Both the position numbers and the translations under genes were made by a program. Below are positions 24,335-33,468 of a stretch of DNA of 33,885 bases, in pieces. This DNA comes from Bacteroidota bacterium (GTDB taxonomy: Bacteria; Bacteroidota; Bacteroidia; Bacteroidales; VadinHA17). The first letter of the stretch is position 1, and each line of letters begins with the position of its first letter. Location of the stretch: assembly GCA_022703405.1 (NCBI GenBank), contig JAKLDT010000013.1:1-33885 (forward strand). The letters run 5' to 3'. A model generated the notes under the pieces. That model was given only the letters and a program-made list of their open reading frames with translations. It had not been told where the DNA came from and ran no database searches.

Positions 24335-24826
24335 ATGGAACAGCTGTATTTCAATCTTTCAGAAGAGGAATTCACAAAAGGCAGAAAAATTCTGCTTTGG
24401 ATTTTTGCAGGCCTGTTCTTCCTGGCTGGACTTTATGTGGTCACTGCCCGGCCTTTGTTCGGGCATCAGAGCATCCCTCCTGTACTGTCGGCTGCACCCT
24501 TTGGAATATGCTTAATAGTTACAGTTTTTGCTCTTCTGGCCTCCGTAAAAAGATCCGATCTGTTCTTCCTTGTAGATTATGGAAAAATAGAATTCCGCTA
24601 TGGGATACTCAGAGCTAAAAGGCATTCATTTCAATGGCATGATGTAAAGGAGATGATTTTCCCCAGTAAACAGCGTAAAATAAAACTTCTGTTCATGGAT
24701 GGCACTTCATTCGTCATTGACCTGAATTATCTCCAGAGAAAAAAATCGACTCTCATCAGGAGACATATATACAAGACTGCTTCAGAAAAAGGGATAAATA
24801 TCAAAAAGGTTCAAAACCTGAATTAG
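24335..24826 (+). CDS. Small membrane protein, two TM segments, PH-like C-domain
   Basis: 163 residues. Two hydrophobic segments (about residues 20-42 and 50-68) are followed by a soluble C-terminal half with alternating strands ('DLFFLVDYGKIEFRYGILR', 'HSFQWHDVKEMIFPS', 'RKIKLLFMDGTSFVIDL'), a pattern like bacterial PH or YcxB domains. I do not recognise a specific family. Its ATG is 3 bases after the previous stop, so it belongs to the acpP-fabF-rnc-IPExxxVDY operon. It is the last gene; a hairpin follows 34 bp downstream. Confidence 0.65.
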   Translation: MEQLYFNLSEEEFTKGRKILLWIFAGLFFLAGLYVVTARPLFGHQSIPPVLSAAPFGICLIVTVFALLASVKRSDLFFLVDYGKIEFRYGILRAKRHSFQWHDVKEMIFPSKQRKIKLLFMDGTSFVIDLNYLQRKKSTLIRRHIYKTASEKGINIKKVQNLN

Positions 24827-24853
24827 ATCCGGTTAATCATTGCGGAAACCTTT

Positions 24854-24888
24854 AAAAAAAAGAGGCTGACCCCTAACTGCCAGCCTCT
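24854..24888. terminator. Bidirectional hairpin terminator after the acpP operon
   Basis: AGAGGCTG (24861-24868) pairs with CAGCCTCT (24881-24888) across a 12-base loop. Seven A precede the stem on the plus strand. So the minus-strand reading ends in seven T, a good intrinsic terminator, while the plus-strand tail CATTTTCC is weaker. Confidence 0.65.
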
Positions 24889-24921
24889 CATTTTCCGATA
24901 ACCCTAAAACTAACCTAACCT

Positions 24922-25017
24922 ATGAAAAAAAACCTTTATATGATAAATTCAAATTTCGTGCCAAATACTCTGCAAATATATACCAGAAAACTGCCTGGAA
25001 AAAATAAAATTGCCTGA
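24922..25017 (+). other. Mini-ORF, 31 codons (leader peptide or chance)
   Basis: Starts ATG-AAA-AAA-AAC and encodes 31 residues, MKKNLYMINSNFVPNTLQIY followed by 11 more, rich in Asn, Lys and Tyr. No regulatory codon run is seen. Placed after a hairpin and an A/C-rich run. Coding status uncertain. Confidence 0.25.
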
Positions 25018-25131
25018 TTTACTGATTTTTAACAAAAGTTTAATGATTTGTTAAATATTTTTGTCTTTCCAAATTCCTGTTCTGTAAAGCAATAACATGC
25101 GAAGCCCGGGCTGTTAAATTAAGTTAAAGAA

Positions 25132-25162
25132 TGTGAAAATACAATTGTTAAAGGTACTTTTG
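25132..25162 (+). promoter_or_regulatory. rprX promoter, near-leaderless
   Basis: TACTTTTG (25155-25162) fully matches TAnnTTTG. TGTG lies 19 bases upstream, three of four bases of the -33 TTTG. The ATG of rprX is only 7 bases past the element, so the mRNA leader would be about 3-5 bases. Confidence 0.5.
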
Positions 25163-25169
25163 CATTCGT

Positions 25170-26726
25170 ATGAAGCGGAAAATCATTGTATTACTTGCTA
25201 TATTCTTTTTCCTTGCTATTTCGGGTCTGATTTTTATACAACTTACCTGGATTCGGCAGGCTGTTGCCGTTACTGATCAGCAATTCCGTTACATGGCTAA
25301 CAAAGCTCTCGAATCTGTAGTACTCGACCTTGAGGAAAAGGAACTTATTGAAAACCTTGTTGAAGAGCTTGAACCGGAATCATCTGATTCGGTTACACTT
25401 ATAGTCCCGGAAAACTCCCCTCTGGCCAGAAAATTGCTTGAAAGCAGTAATGGACAGACCCTTATTGAGAAATCAGGAATTGGTTCAGGTGAAAACAAAA
25501 TTGCTTTCACTAGCTCAGGTCATAAGATCTTTATATCATCAGAAAACGTTTCTCCTTACTCATCAGGTGAATTAAACGAACCATCACCCCAGGTAATTCA
25601 CTCTGAAATCAGGGGAAGAGTCAGCAATAAGATTGTTTTCCTCGAAAACCTTATGGAAAAGATCCTGCGGAATACTCCTGATATTCGTGACAGGATAAAC
25701 CCTGAAGATCTCCAGAAAAGACTGAGAGCTGCCCTTAATAATGTTGAGATCTATCTCGACTTTGAATTTTCAATACGCTCCGGCAAACTGGGTACAATTT
25801 GGAAAACACCGGGCTTTACAGATAAACCCGGAACGAATAAGTTCATAATACAGCTGTTCCCTAATGACCCGGTTCCCAGCCAGAACCAGATAGTACTTTA
25901 CTGTCTGCAGGAGAAACAGTACAAATTTGAAAAAATAGGTAACCTCGGAGTCTTCTCCATGCTTACAACAATCCTTATTATAATACTTTCAACAGGAACC
26001 TTTATTGTCATTTTCAGGCAGAAGAAAATATCAGAAATCCGCAATGACTTCATCAGCAACATGACTCATGAGCTAAAAACACCTATTTCAACAATATCAC
26101 TCGCCTCACAGATGCTTGCCGACAAATCTATTCCTGATAAGGATAAGAATATTGATGCCCTGGCAAAGATAATTTCAGATGAAAGCACCAGACTTAAGTA
26201 TCATGTTGAGAAGGTCTTGCAGATGGCAATATTTGAAAAGGTCAGAATGAATCTGCACAAGAAGGAAACAGACATGCATTCACTCCTTAATAAGTCAGTA
26301 AATAATTTCAATCTCCAGATAAGAAACTGCGATGGCCTTATAAAGAAAGATTTCCAGGCAACCGATTTCTTTGTATATGCCGATGAAGTACATATTAATA
26401 ACGCCTTTTCAAACCTTATTGATAATGCAATAAAGTATTCGAAGGGGAAACCTGAAATTTCAATTTCAACAAGAAATAACAACAAGAAACTTGAAATAAG
26501 TGTTTCTGACAGGGGAATAGGAATAAGCAAAGATAACCTGAACAGGATCTTTGAAAAATTTTACAGGGTCCCATCCGGAAATGTTCATAATGTAAAAGGA
26601 TTCGGGCTCGGACTAAGCTATGTTCAGAAGGTGATAGAAGAACATAACGGTCAGATTATAGTCGAAAGCACTTTAAATAAGGGAACCCGCTTCACAATCT
26701 GGTTGCCCGTAAACAATAACACATGA
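25170..26726 (+). CDS. rprX: Membrane sensor histidine kinase, RprX-type
   Basis: 518 residues, close in length to Bacteroides RprX. TM1 at about 5-27, a periplasmic sensor domain of about 230 residues (28-258), TM2 at about 262-283. The HisKA helix 'DFISNMTHELKTPISTIS' carries the phospho-accepting His300. The HATPase domain shows N box 'NLIDNAIKYSKGKPEI', G1 'DRGIGISKDNL', F box 'FEKFYRV' and G2 'GFGLGLSYV'. There is no HAMP domain, so signal transfer from TM2 to HisKA is direct. The response-regulator gene follows after 25 bases. Signal unknown; in Bacteroides the system was linked to envelope and antibiotic phenotypes on overexpression. RprX assignment rests on length and on the partner's sequence. 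Confidence 0.85.
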   Translation: MKRKIIVLLAIFFFLAISGLIFIQLTWIRQAVAVTDQQFRYMANKALESVVLDLEEKELIENLVEELEPESSDSVTLIVPENSPLARKLLESSNGQTLIEKSGIGSGENKIAFTSSGHKIFISSENVSPYSSGELNEPSPQVIHSEIRGRVSNKIVFLENLMEKILRNTPDIRDRINPEDLQKRLRAALNNVEIYLDFEFSIRSGKLGTIWKTPGFTDKPGTNKFIIQLFPNDPVPSQNQIVLYCLQEKQYKFEKIGNLGVFSMLTTILIIILSTGTFIVIFRQKKISEIRNDFISNMTHELKTPISTISLASQMLADKSIPDKDKNIDALAKIISDESTRLKYHVEKVLQMAIFEKVRMNLHKKETDMHSLLNKSVNNFNLQIRNCDGLIKKDFQATDFFVYADEVHINNAFSNLIDNAIKYSKGKPEISISTRNNNKKLEISVSDRGIGISKDNLNRIFEKFYRVPSGNVHNVKGFGLGLSYVQKVIEEHNGQIIVESTLNKGTRFTIWLPVNNNT

Positions 26727-26751
26727 GTTAATTAACTAAAATCAGAATATC

Positions 26752-27441
26752 ATGGACAACATAAAAGTATTGCTTGCAGAAGATGACAGCAACCTTGGTA
26801 TGCTTCTTAAGAATTACCTTGCTGCCAAGAATTATGACACAACCCTTGTGAGAACAGGCACCCAGGCCCTTGATGCATTTTCAACCCAGTCGTTCAATAT
26901 CTGTGTGTTTGATATTATGATGCCTGAAATGGATGGCATTACCCTTGCAAAGGAGATCAGGCTGTCAAACCAGGAGATTCCTATTATTTTCCTTACTGCA
27001 AAAAACCAGCAGGAAGATATAATTGAAGGCTTTATTTCAGGAGCGGATGATTATATCACAAAACCATTTTCAATGGAGGAACTAATTTACCGTATTGAAG
27101 CAGTGCTCAGAAGGACTGGCGGAAGCGCTGTGTCATCAGTAAAGGAGGGACCATACCAGATAGGCAGTTTCACATTCGATCCGCTTAAACAGATACTCAC
27201 ACATAAGGGGAAGGCAGTAAAGCTGACAACAAAGGAATCTGAACTCCTTGAACTGCTCTACAGGCATAAAAATGAAATTCTTGAAAGGAATTATGCCCTT
27301 AAGGCAATCTGGATCGACGACAATTACTTCAATGCCCGCAGCATGGATGTCTACATTTCAAGGTTAAGGAAATATCTGGGTAAAGACCTTACTTTGAAAA
27401 TACTTAATATTCATGGAAAAGGCTACAAGCTGATCTGCTGA
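26752..27441 (+). CDS. rprY: OmpR-family response regulator, RprY-type
   Basis: 229 residues. Receiver domain 1-120: acidic pair in 'LLAEDDSNLGMLLKNYLAAK', phospho-accepting Asp54 in 'CVFDIMMPEMDG', the switch Thr and Lys in 'IPIIFLTAKNQQEDIIEGFI', then 'GADDYITKPFSMEELIYRIE'. This wording closely follows RprY as I recall it. The winged-helix DNA-binding domain covers about 130-229: 'LTTKESELLELLYRHKNEIL' and 'RSMDVYISRLRKYLGKD'. It should bind DNA as a dimer after phosphorylation by the adjacent kinase. Converges with lepA, 58 bp apart. Confidence 0.9.
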   Translation: MDNIKVLLAEDDSNLGMLLKNYLAAKNYDTTLVRTGTQALDAFSTQSFNICVFDIMMPEMDGITLAKEIRLSNQEIPIIFLTAKNQQEDIIEGFISGADDYITKPFSMEELIYRIEAVLRRTGGSAVSSVKEGPYQIGSFTFDPLKQILTHKGKAVKLTTKESELLELLYRHKNEILERNYALKAIWIDDNYFNARSMDVYISRLRKYLGKDLTLKILNIHGKGYKLIC

Positions 27442-27499
27442 TATAACAGACCGTCAGAAAGTATTTATTCCAGAATTGCCAGCTGCTTAAGCGGTTTTG

Positions 27500-29287
27500 C
27501 TAATCAAGTTTCAGAACTGCAAGGAAAGCCTGTTGCGGAACCTCAACATTACCAACCTGTCTCATTCTTTTCTTGCCTTTCTTCTGCTTTTCAAGAAGTT
27601 TTCTCTTTCTTGTAATGTCGCCGCCGTAACATTTTGCTGTAACATCTTTCCTTACAGCCTTAACAGTTTCACGGGCAATGATCTTTGCCCCTATGGCTGC
27701 CTGTATTGCAATATCAAACTGCTGACGGGGTATGAGCTCTTTCAGCTTCTCACACATTTTTCTTCCGAAATCATAAGCATGACCACGGAAAATCAATGTT
27801 GAGAGGGCATCAACCATCTCTCCGTTAAGCAAAATATCGAGCCGTACCAGGTCGGCTTTCTGGTATGCAGAGTAATAATAATCGAATGAAGCATATCCCT
27901 TTGAGATGCTTTTCAGCTTGTCATAAAAGTCAAATACGATCTCCGAAAGGGGCATTTCAAATGTCAGTTCCACCCTGTCGCGGGTGAGATATATCTGGTT
28001 CTTCAGTATTCCACGCCTGTCAATGCACAGGTTCATAATAGCTCCCACATAGTCGGCATGCGTGATAACCTGGGCAATAATATATGGTTCTTCAATCCTC
28101 TCGATGTGATTCAATGGCGGCAGTCCTGACGGGTTATGGACATCCACCTCCTCACCCTTTGTTGTATATACCTTATATGATACGTTTGGCACCGTTGTAA
28201 TAACATCCATGTCAAACTCCCTGTCAAGTCTTTCCTGGATAATCTCCATGTGCAACAGTCCCAGGAAACCGCAACGGAATCCAAAACCAAGGGCTGCAGA
28301 TGATTCAGGTACAAATGAAAGTGAAGCGTCATTAAGCTGAAGCTTTTCTATCGAAATCCTGAGATCCTCATACTCATCGGCGTCAACAGGATAAATTCCC
28401 GCAAATACCATAGGTTTGACATCAGAAAATCCTTCTATTGCATGGCTGCAAGGATTTTCGACATGTGTTACTGTATCGCCTACCTTTACCTCCGATGAAT
28501 CCTTGATCCCTGAAATTATATAACCCACATCACCGGCTCCAAGTTTTTCACGGGGATCCTGCCTGAGCTTCAGAACTCCTATTTCCTCAGCCTTGTACTC
28601 ATGACCGGTACTGAAGAATTTTACCCTGTCACCTTTTCTTAGTGTGCCGTTAACAATTTTGAAATATGCAATTATTCCCCTGAAAGAGTTGAATATTGAA
28701 TCAAAAACAAGAGCCTGAAGCGGCGCATCCGGTTGTCCTGCCGGAGGAGGTATCCTTTTTATGATTCGTAATAGGATCTCTTCAACTCCCATCCCTGTTT
28801 TGCCGCTTGCCTCAATAATATCCGCACGGTCGCATCCGACAAGATCCACAATCTGGTCCTTGACCTCCTCGGGCATCGCATTTGCCATGTCCATTTTGTT
28901 AAGGACAGGTATTATCTCAAGGTTATGGTCAATAGCCATATACAGGTTTGAGATAGTCTGAGCCTGTATTCCCTGGGTGGCATCGATCACAAGAAGGGCT
29001 CCTTCACAAGCAGCAATTGATCGCGATACTTCATAAGAGAAATCCACATGTCCCGGAGTATCGATCAGGTTAAGAAAATACTTTCTTCCCTCAAGTGAAT
29101 ACTCCATCTGTATGGCATGGCTTTTTATTGTGATACCCCTCTCACGTTCAAGATCCATGTCATCAAGAACCTGCGCCTGAAAATCTCTCTCTGAAATTGT
29201 TTTTGTCTTTTCAAGCAGCCTGTCAGCCAGGGTACTCTTACCATGGTCAATATGTGCTATTATGCAGAAATTCCGGATGTTATCCAT
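27500..29287 (-). CDS. lepA: Elongation factor 4 (back-translocating GTPase)
   Basis: 595 residues, standard LepA length. G1 'AHIDHGKST' (11-19), G2 region '[10 protein letters not shown]' (48-56), G3 'DTPGHVDF' (76-83), G4 'NKMD' (130-133). Domain II, domain V and the LepA-specific C-terminal domain follow ('[20 protein letters not shown]'), which separates it from EF-G. It acts on stalled ribosomes and during assembly. It lies downstream of groEL on the same strand, with a strong terminator between. Confidence 0.97.
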   Translation of the reverse strand: MDNIRNFCIIAHIDHGKSTLADRLLEKTKTISERDFQAQVLDDMDLERERGITIKSHAIQMEYSLEGRKYFLNLIDTPGHVDFSYEVSRSIAACEGALLVIDATQGIQAQTISNLYMAIDHNLEIIPVLNKMDMANAMPEEVKDQIVDLVGCDRADIIEASGKTGMGVEEILLRIIKRIPPPAGQPDAPLQALVFDSIFNSFRGIIAYFKIVNGTLRKGDRVKFFSTGHEYKAEEIGVLKLRQDPREKLGAGDVGYIISGIKDSSEVKVGDTVTHVENPCSHAIEGFSDVKPMVFAGIYPVDADEYEDLRISIEKLQLNDASLSFVPESSAALGFGFRCGFLGLLHMEIIQERLDREFDMDVITTVPNVSYKVYTTKGEEVDVHNPSGLPPLNHIERIEEPYIIAQVITHADYVGAIMNLCIDRRGILKNQIYLTRDRVELTFEMPLSEIVFDFYDKLKSISKGYASFDYYYSAYQKADLVRLDILLNGEMVDALSTLIFRGHAYDFGRKMCEKLKELIPRQQFDIAIQAAIGAKIIARETVKAVRKDVTAKCYGGDITRKRKLLEKQKKGKKRMRQVGNVEVPQQAFLAVLKLD

Positions 29288-29340
29288 TTTATGAGGCCGC
29301 CTTTTAAATCAGCTGCAAATATATAAAAATATATAAAACA

Positions 29341-29368
29341 GAAGGGACATGCTGGTGCATGTCCCTTC
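29341..29368 (-). terminator. groEL intrinsic terminator
   Basis: A perfect 12-bp stem GAAGGGACATGC / GCATGTCCCTTC with a 4-base loop, followed on the minus strand by TGTTTTATATATTTTT. On the plus strand seven A-residues follow the stem. It separates groEL from lepA. Confidence 0.88.
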
Positions 29369-29396
29369 AAAAAATAACTATCTGATTATTCAGTTA

Positions 29397-31043
<1,647 letters not shown>

Positions 31044-31060
31044 TTATTGGTTACGAATTG

Positions 31061-31339
31061 TTATGCAATAAATAAAATGTCAGTCTGTGAAATGAGAAGA
31101 TAATCTTCACCATCAATTGTAAGTTCCTGACCGGAGTACTTTCCGTAAAGAACCTGATCACCCTTCTTAACTTCCATTTCCTCATCTTTTTTTGGTGCGC
31201 CTACAAGTACAACCTTACCTGAACGGGGTTTTTCCTTTGCAGAATCGGGAATAATAATACCGCTTGCAGTCTTTTCTTCTGCTTCATTTGGTTTAACAAG
31301 AACTTTTCCTGCTAAGATTTTACCTTTGATTTGTGCCAT
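31061..31339 (-). CDS. groS: Co-chaperonin GroES (10 kDa)
   Basis: 92 residues, the usual length. 'ILAGKVLVKPNEAEEKTASGIIIPDSAKEKP' holds the mobile loop that binds GroEL, and 'KKGDQVLYGKYSGQELTIDGEDYLLI' the barrel. It caps GroEL. First gene of the groES-groEL operon; its 244-bp upstream region holds no visible CIRCE element (TTAGCACTC-N9-GAGTGCTAA), so HrcA control is not indicated. Confidence 0.97.
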   Translation of the reverse strand: MAQIKGKILAGKVLVKPNEAEEKTASGIIIPDSAKEKPRSGKVVLVGAPKKDEEMEVKKGDQVLYGKYSGQELTIDGEDYLLISQTDILFIA

Positions 31340-31384
31340 TTTATTTAGTTTTAAAGTTAAACATCAATTCTGACTCCGATTATG

Positions 31385-31480
31385 ATCACATTCCATGCCA
31401 AAGGCCAAAAAATGCCATTTTGGAACTCTTTTCTCCTGCTTTGTGACATTATTCTGTCAGTTTTTTCGTGAATATGTCAC
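31385..31480 (-). promoter_or_regulatory. groES upstream region: TGACA/TGTCA inverted repeats and a weak -24/-12-like site
   Basis: Outer inverted repeat GTGACAT (31443-31449) and ATGTCAC (31474-31480). An inner pair TGACA-N6-TGTCA lies at 31444-31459. Closer to the gene the minus strand reads TTGGCATG-GAAT-GTGAT, which fits the -24 half of a sigma-54 promoter well but the -12 half only in part. Interpretation is speculative. Confidence 0.35.
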
Positions 31481-31527
31481 CCGGTAAAGCTAATATATTA
31501 ATTTACAATAATATAGTATTAAAAAAC

Positions 31528-31560
31528 AAAAGTGTCAGTTTGTGACAAACTGACACTTTT
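31528..31560 (-). terminator. secG intrinsic terminator
   Basis: A perfect 15-bp stem AAAAGTGTCAGTTTG / CAAACTGACACTTTT with a 3-base loop, followed on the minus strand by TGTTTTTTAATA. It separates the secG operon from groES. Confidence 0.88.
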
Positions 31561-31583
31561 ATATACAATATTATTAATTGTCC

Positions 31584-31949
31584 TTAATTCTGTGGTTTCT
31601 GCTGGTCGCCTGTTGTTGTAGTTGTTGAAGGCGGTACAGCTGTGGGAAGAGTAGGAATGGCATTTGGATCAACGGCATTCTGTATCTGGTTCTCAATCCT
31701 GGAACGACCTGATTCAGCACCTCTGGGGATTGTGGCTGTAGCAACAACGCATAGAATAACTATTGCTGCGGCAAGGGTCCAGGTAGACTTTTCAAGGAAG
31801 TCAGCTGTCTTGCGAATTCCCATTGTCTGACCTGCAGAAGTGAAATTGGCTGCAAGACCTCCTCCTTTCGAATTCTGTACAAGTACTATCATTATCTGAA
31901 GAACACATGCAACAAGTACAAGAACTGAAACAAAAATATAAATTCCCAT
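31584..31949 (-). CDS. secG: SecG subunit of the Sec translocon
   Basis: 121 residues. Two membrane segments: 'GIYIFVSVLVLVACVLQIMI' (about 2-22) and 'TWTLAAAIVILCVVATATI' (about 56-75). Between them the SecG loop 'VLVQNSKGGGLAANF' is conserved. The C-terminal tail is Pro/Thr-rich and extended. Inner-membrane partner of SecYE. The start is 4 bases after the upstream TPR gene's stop, so it is the last gene of a four-gene run. Confidence 0.92.
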   Translation of the reverse strand: MGIYIFVSVLVLVACVLQIMIVLVQNSKGGGLAANFTSAGQTMGIRKTADFLEKSTWTLAAAIVILCVVATATIPRGAESGRSRIENQIQNAVDPNAIPTLPTAVPPSTTTTTGDQQKPQN

Positions 31950-31953
31950 CTCT

Positions 31954-32931
31954 CTACTTTTTTATAAATTCCTTTACTTTTTCAATTTGAGCTGCAAAGT
32001 AACTGCTTTTTTCCGGATATTTCAAACTTAATTTTTCATAGATTTCTGTTGCCTTTGAATAATATCCCTGATTTATGTAAATTTTTGCCAGAGTTTCCGT
32101 AACCAATCCTCCCTTTTCCTCAACGTGTGGCTTTGAAAGGTCATCAACCGGAAGATTTGATTTTTCACGCAATGGCTCTATCCTGGGATTTAAATTGATA
32201 AACCTGTCGATCAGCTCGGTTTGCTTTTGTTTCTTTGTATCAACTTTCCCGGCAGAATCTTCATCCTGCTCTGTTCCGGGAAGCTCATATTCTGTAACTG
32301 GAGCAGGGGAATCTGAAGCTGAAGTATCTAGTTCAAGAAGGTCTGGTCCGCCGGGAGATGAAAAGCCGGGATCCATAAAGACCACCCTTTCTTCATCGCC
32401 TTCTTCTTCACCCTCCATAACCAGGATAACACTTGCCGATTCATCTTTTAATTCATCATCTTCAGGCCGAAGAATATCATGTATTAAAACTGGCTCATCC
32501 CTTCCAGTGTCTGAATCGTTCTCTTCTTCTCTTTCAATTTCCGAAATCAGCTGATCAGAGTTTGCAATCTCTATTACAGTCTGCCCTGTGTCAGCACCTT
32601 CCTCAATTGTGATCTCAGGGGCTTTTACTTTGTTCTCAACCTCTTCAGAAAGCGTTTCAGTGACCTGATCTGCAGGAAGTGTTTCAGTGCCCTGAAATAT
32701 TTCCCTGTTCAGAAAATAGTATAGCACCTCCCTGTCAGCTATGTGCATTGCTGATTCCCTGAGTTGTTTCTCAAACTTAATATCTTCATTATCCTTAAGG
32801 CCCTTCAGAAGCAATAAATGAGCGCTCTGGAAATAAGGAAAAAGGTCTATTAACTCATAAACCTCTCCCAGAGTGCTTTTGCTGAAGGAAGACTTCTTCC
32901 CCAAAAGATCCAGAAAATCAGTCCTGTTCAT
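31954..32931 (-). CDS. TPR protein with acidic linker
   Basis: 325 residues, no signal peptide. The N-terminal 100 residues are helical ('YELIDLFPYFQSAHLLLLKGL'). Residues about 105-240 form a very acidic, low-complexity linker. The C-terminus has at least one clear TPR unit, 'LVTETLAKIYINQGYYSKATEIYEKLSLKYPE', preceded by a short conserved segment. Found in Bacteroidetes between lptE and secG. Function unknown; a scaffold role in envelope biogenesis is suggested only by position. Confidence 0.75.
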   Translation of the reverse strand: MNRTDFLDLLGKKSSFSKSTLGEVYELIDLFPYFQSAHLLLLKGLKDNEDIKFEKQLRESAMHIADREVLYYFLNREIFQGTETLPADQVTETLSEEVENKVKAPEITIEEGADTGQTVIEIANSDQLISEIEREEENDSDTGRDEPVLIHDILRPEDDELKDESASVILVMEGEEEGDEERVVFMDPGFSSPGGPDLLELDTSASDSPAPVTEYELPGTEQDEDSAGKVDTKKQKQTELIDRFINLNPRIEPLREKSNLPVDDLSKPHVEEKGGLVTETLAKIYINQGYYSKATEIYEKLSLKYPEKSSYFAAQIEKVKEFIKK

Positions 32932-32937
32932 CCGTAA

Positions 32938-33468
32938 CTACCAGTTTACGAAGGCTTTATTGAAAACATCCTCGATTATGAGCTCTATAATTTTCTCCGA
33001 AAGATCCTGCTCTACTGCACTTAGGTCAAGGTTGCTGTCATAATCTTCATACCTTGAAAAAGTCTGGTCGAAGCTTAAATCAGTATCAACAGTATTTGTG
33101 AACTTCACTCTCACAGTGATTGTGAACCTGTTCATTGCAGCATAGGCATCGGCAGCAACTGTAAGGGGTGCAGTCCTGTAATCGGTTATCTCACCCTCAA
33201 AGCTCACATCGCCCAGGTTGCTAATAACTTCAAGATTGGTTTGTGCCTTGCATTTATCTATCAGGGCATCAGTGAATGCCTGATCGAGACCCGGCTGAAC
33301 AAGGGCAGCCCTGTTAAGGAAATTCTGAACGCTCAGAGTCTTTACCTGAGGAGAAATACTTGCTCCTGAGAAGGAATATGACACCTTGCAGCCTGCAATG
33401 GCAATTATGAATACCGGCAGAATAACAGCAAGCAATACCCTTATCCTGTATTTACGAATCAATACCAT
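32938..33468 (-). CDS. lptE: LptE-family outer-membrane LPS assembly lipoprotein
   Basis: 176 residues. Basic N-terminus, hydrophobic stretch and lipobox 'IIAIAGC' (Cys27). The rest has the LptE fold pattern of Bacteroidetes: 'YSFSGASISPQVKTLSVQNF', 'AFTDALIDKCKAQTNLEVIS', 'FEGEITDYRTAPLTVAAD', 'NRFTITVRVKFTN'. LptE forms the plug of LptD and helps place LPS in the outer leaflet. It overlaps the upstream regulator's 3' end by 17 bases and is 6 bases before the TPR gene. Confidence 0.85.
   Translation of the reverse strand: MVLIRKYRIRVLLAVILPVFIIAIAGCKVSYSFSGASISPQVKTLSVQNFLNRAALVQPGLDQAFTDALIDKCKAQTNLEVISNLGDVSFEGEITDYRTAPLTVAADAYAAMNRFTITVRVKFTNTVDTDLSFDQTFSRYEDYDSNLDLSAVEQDLSEKIIELIIEDVFNKAFVNW

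Larger units (their letters stand above)
24827..25169 (+). other. Structured non-coding region upstream of rprX
   Basis: 343 bp with no long ORF. It contains in order: a strong hairpin (24861-24888), the A/C-rich run 'AACCCTAAAACTAACCTAACC' at about 24900-24920, a 31-codon reading frame starting at the ATG 24922 and ending at the TGA 25015-25017, and a T-rich section that leads to the rprX promoter at 25155. The run plus ATG-AAA-AAA reads like a translation-initiation region, yet the frame has no protein-like character. Confidence 0.5.

Noticed and set aside
27442..27499. Terminator between rprY and lepA
   Set aside because: GCTTAAGC is a short palindrome but leaves no room for a loop, and no stable stem with a T tract could be drawn.
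31340..31583. CIRCE operator upstream of groES
   Set aside because: I looked for TTAGCACTC and GAGTGCTAA on both strands and found no match.
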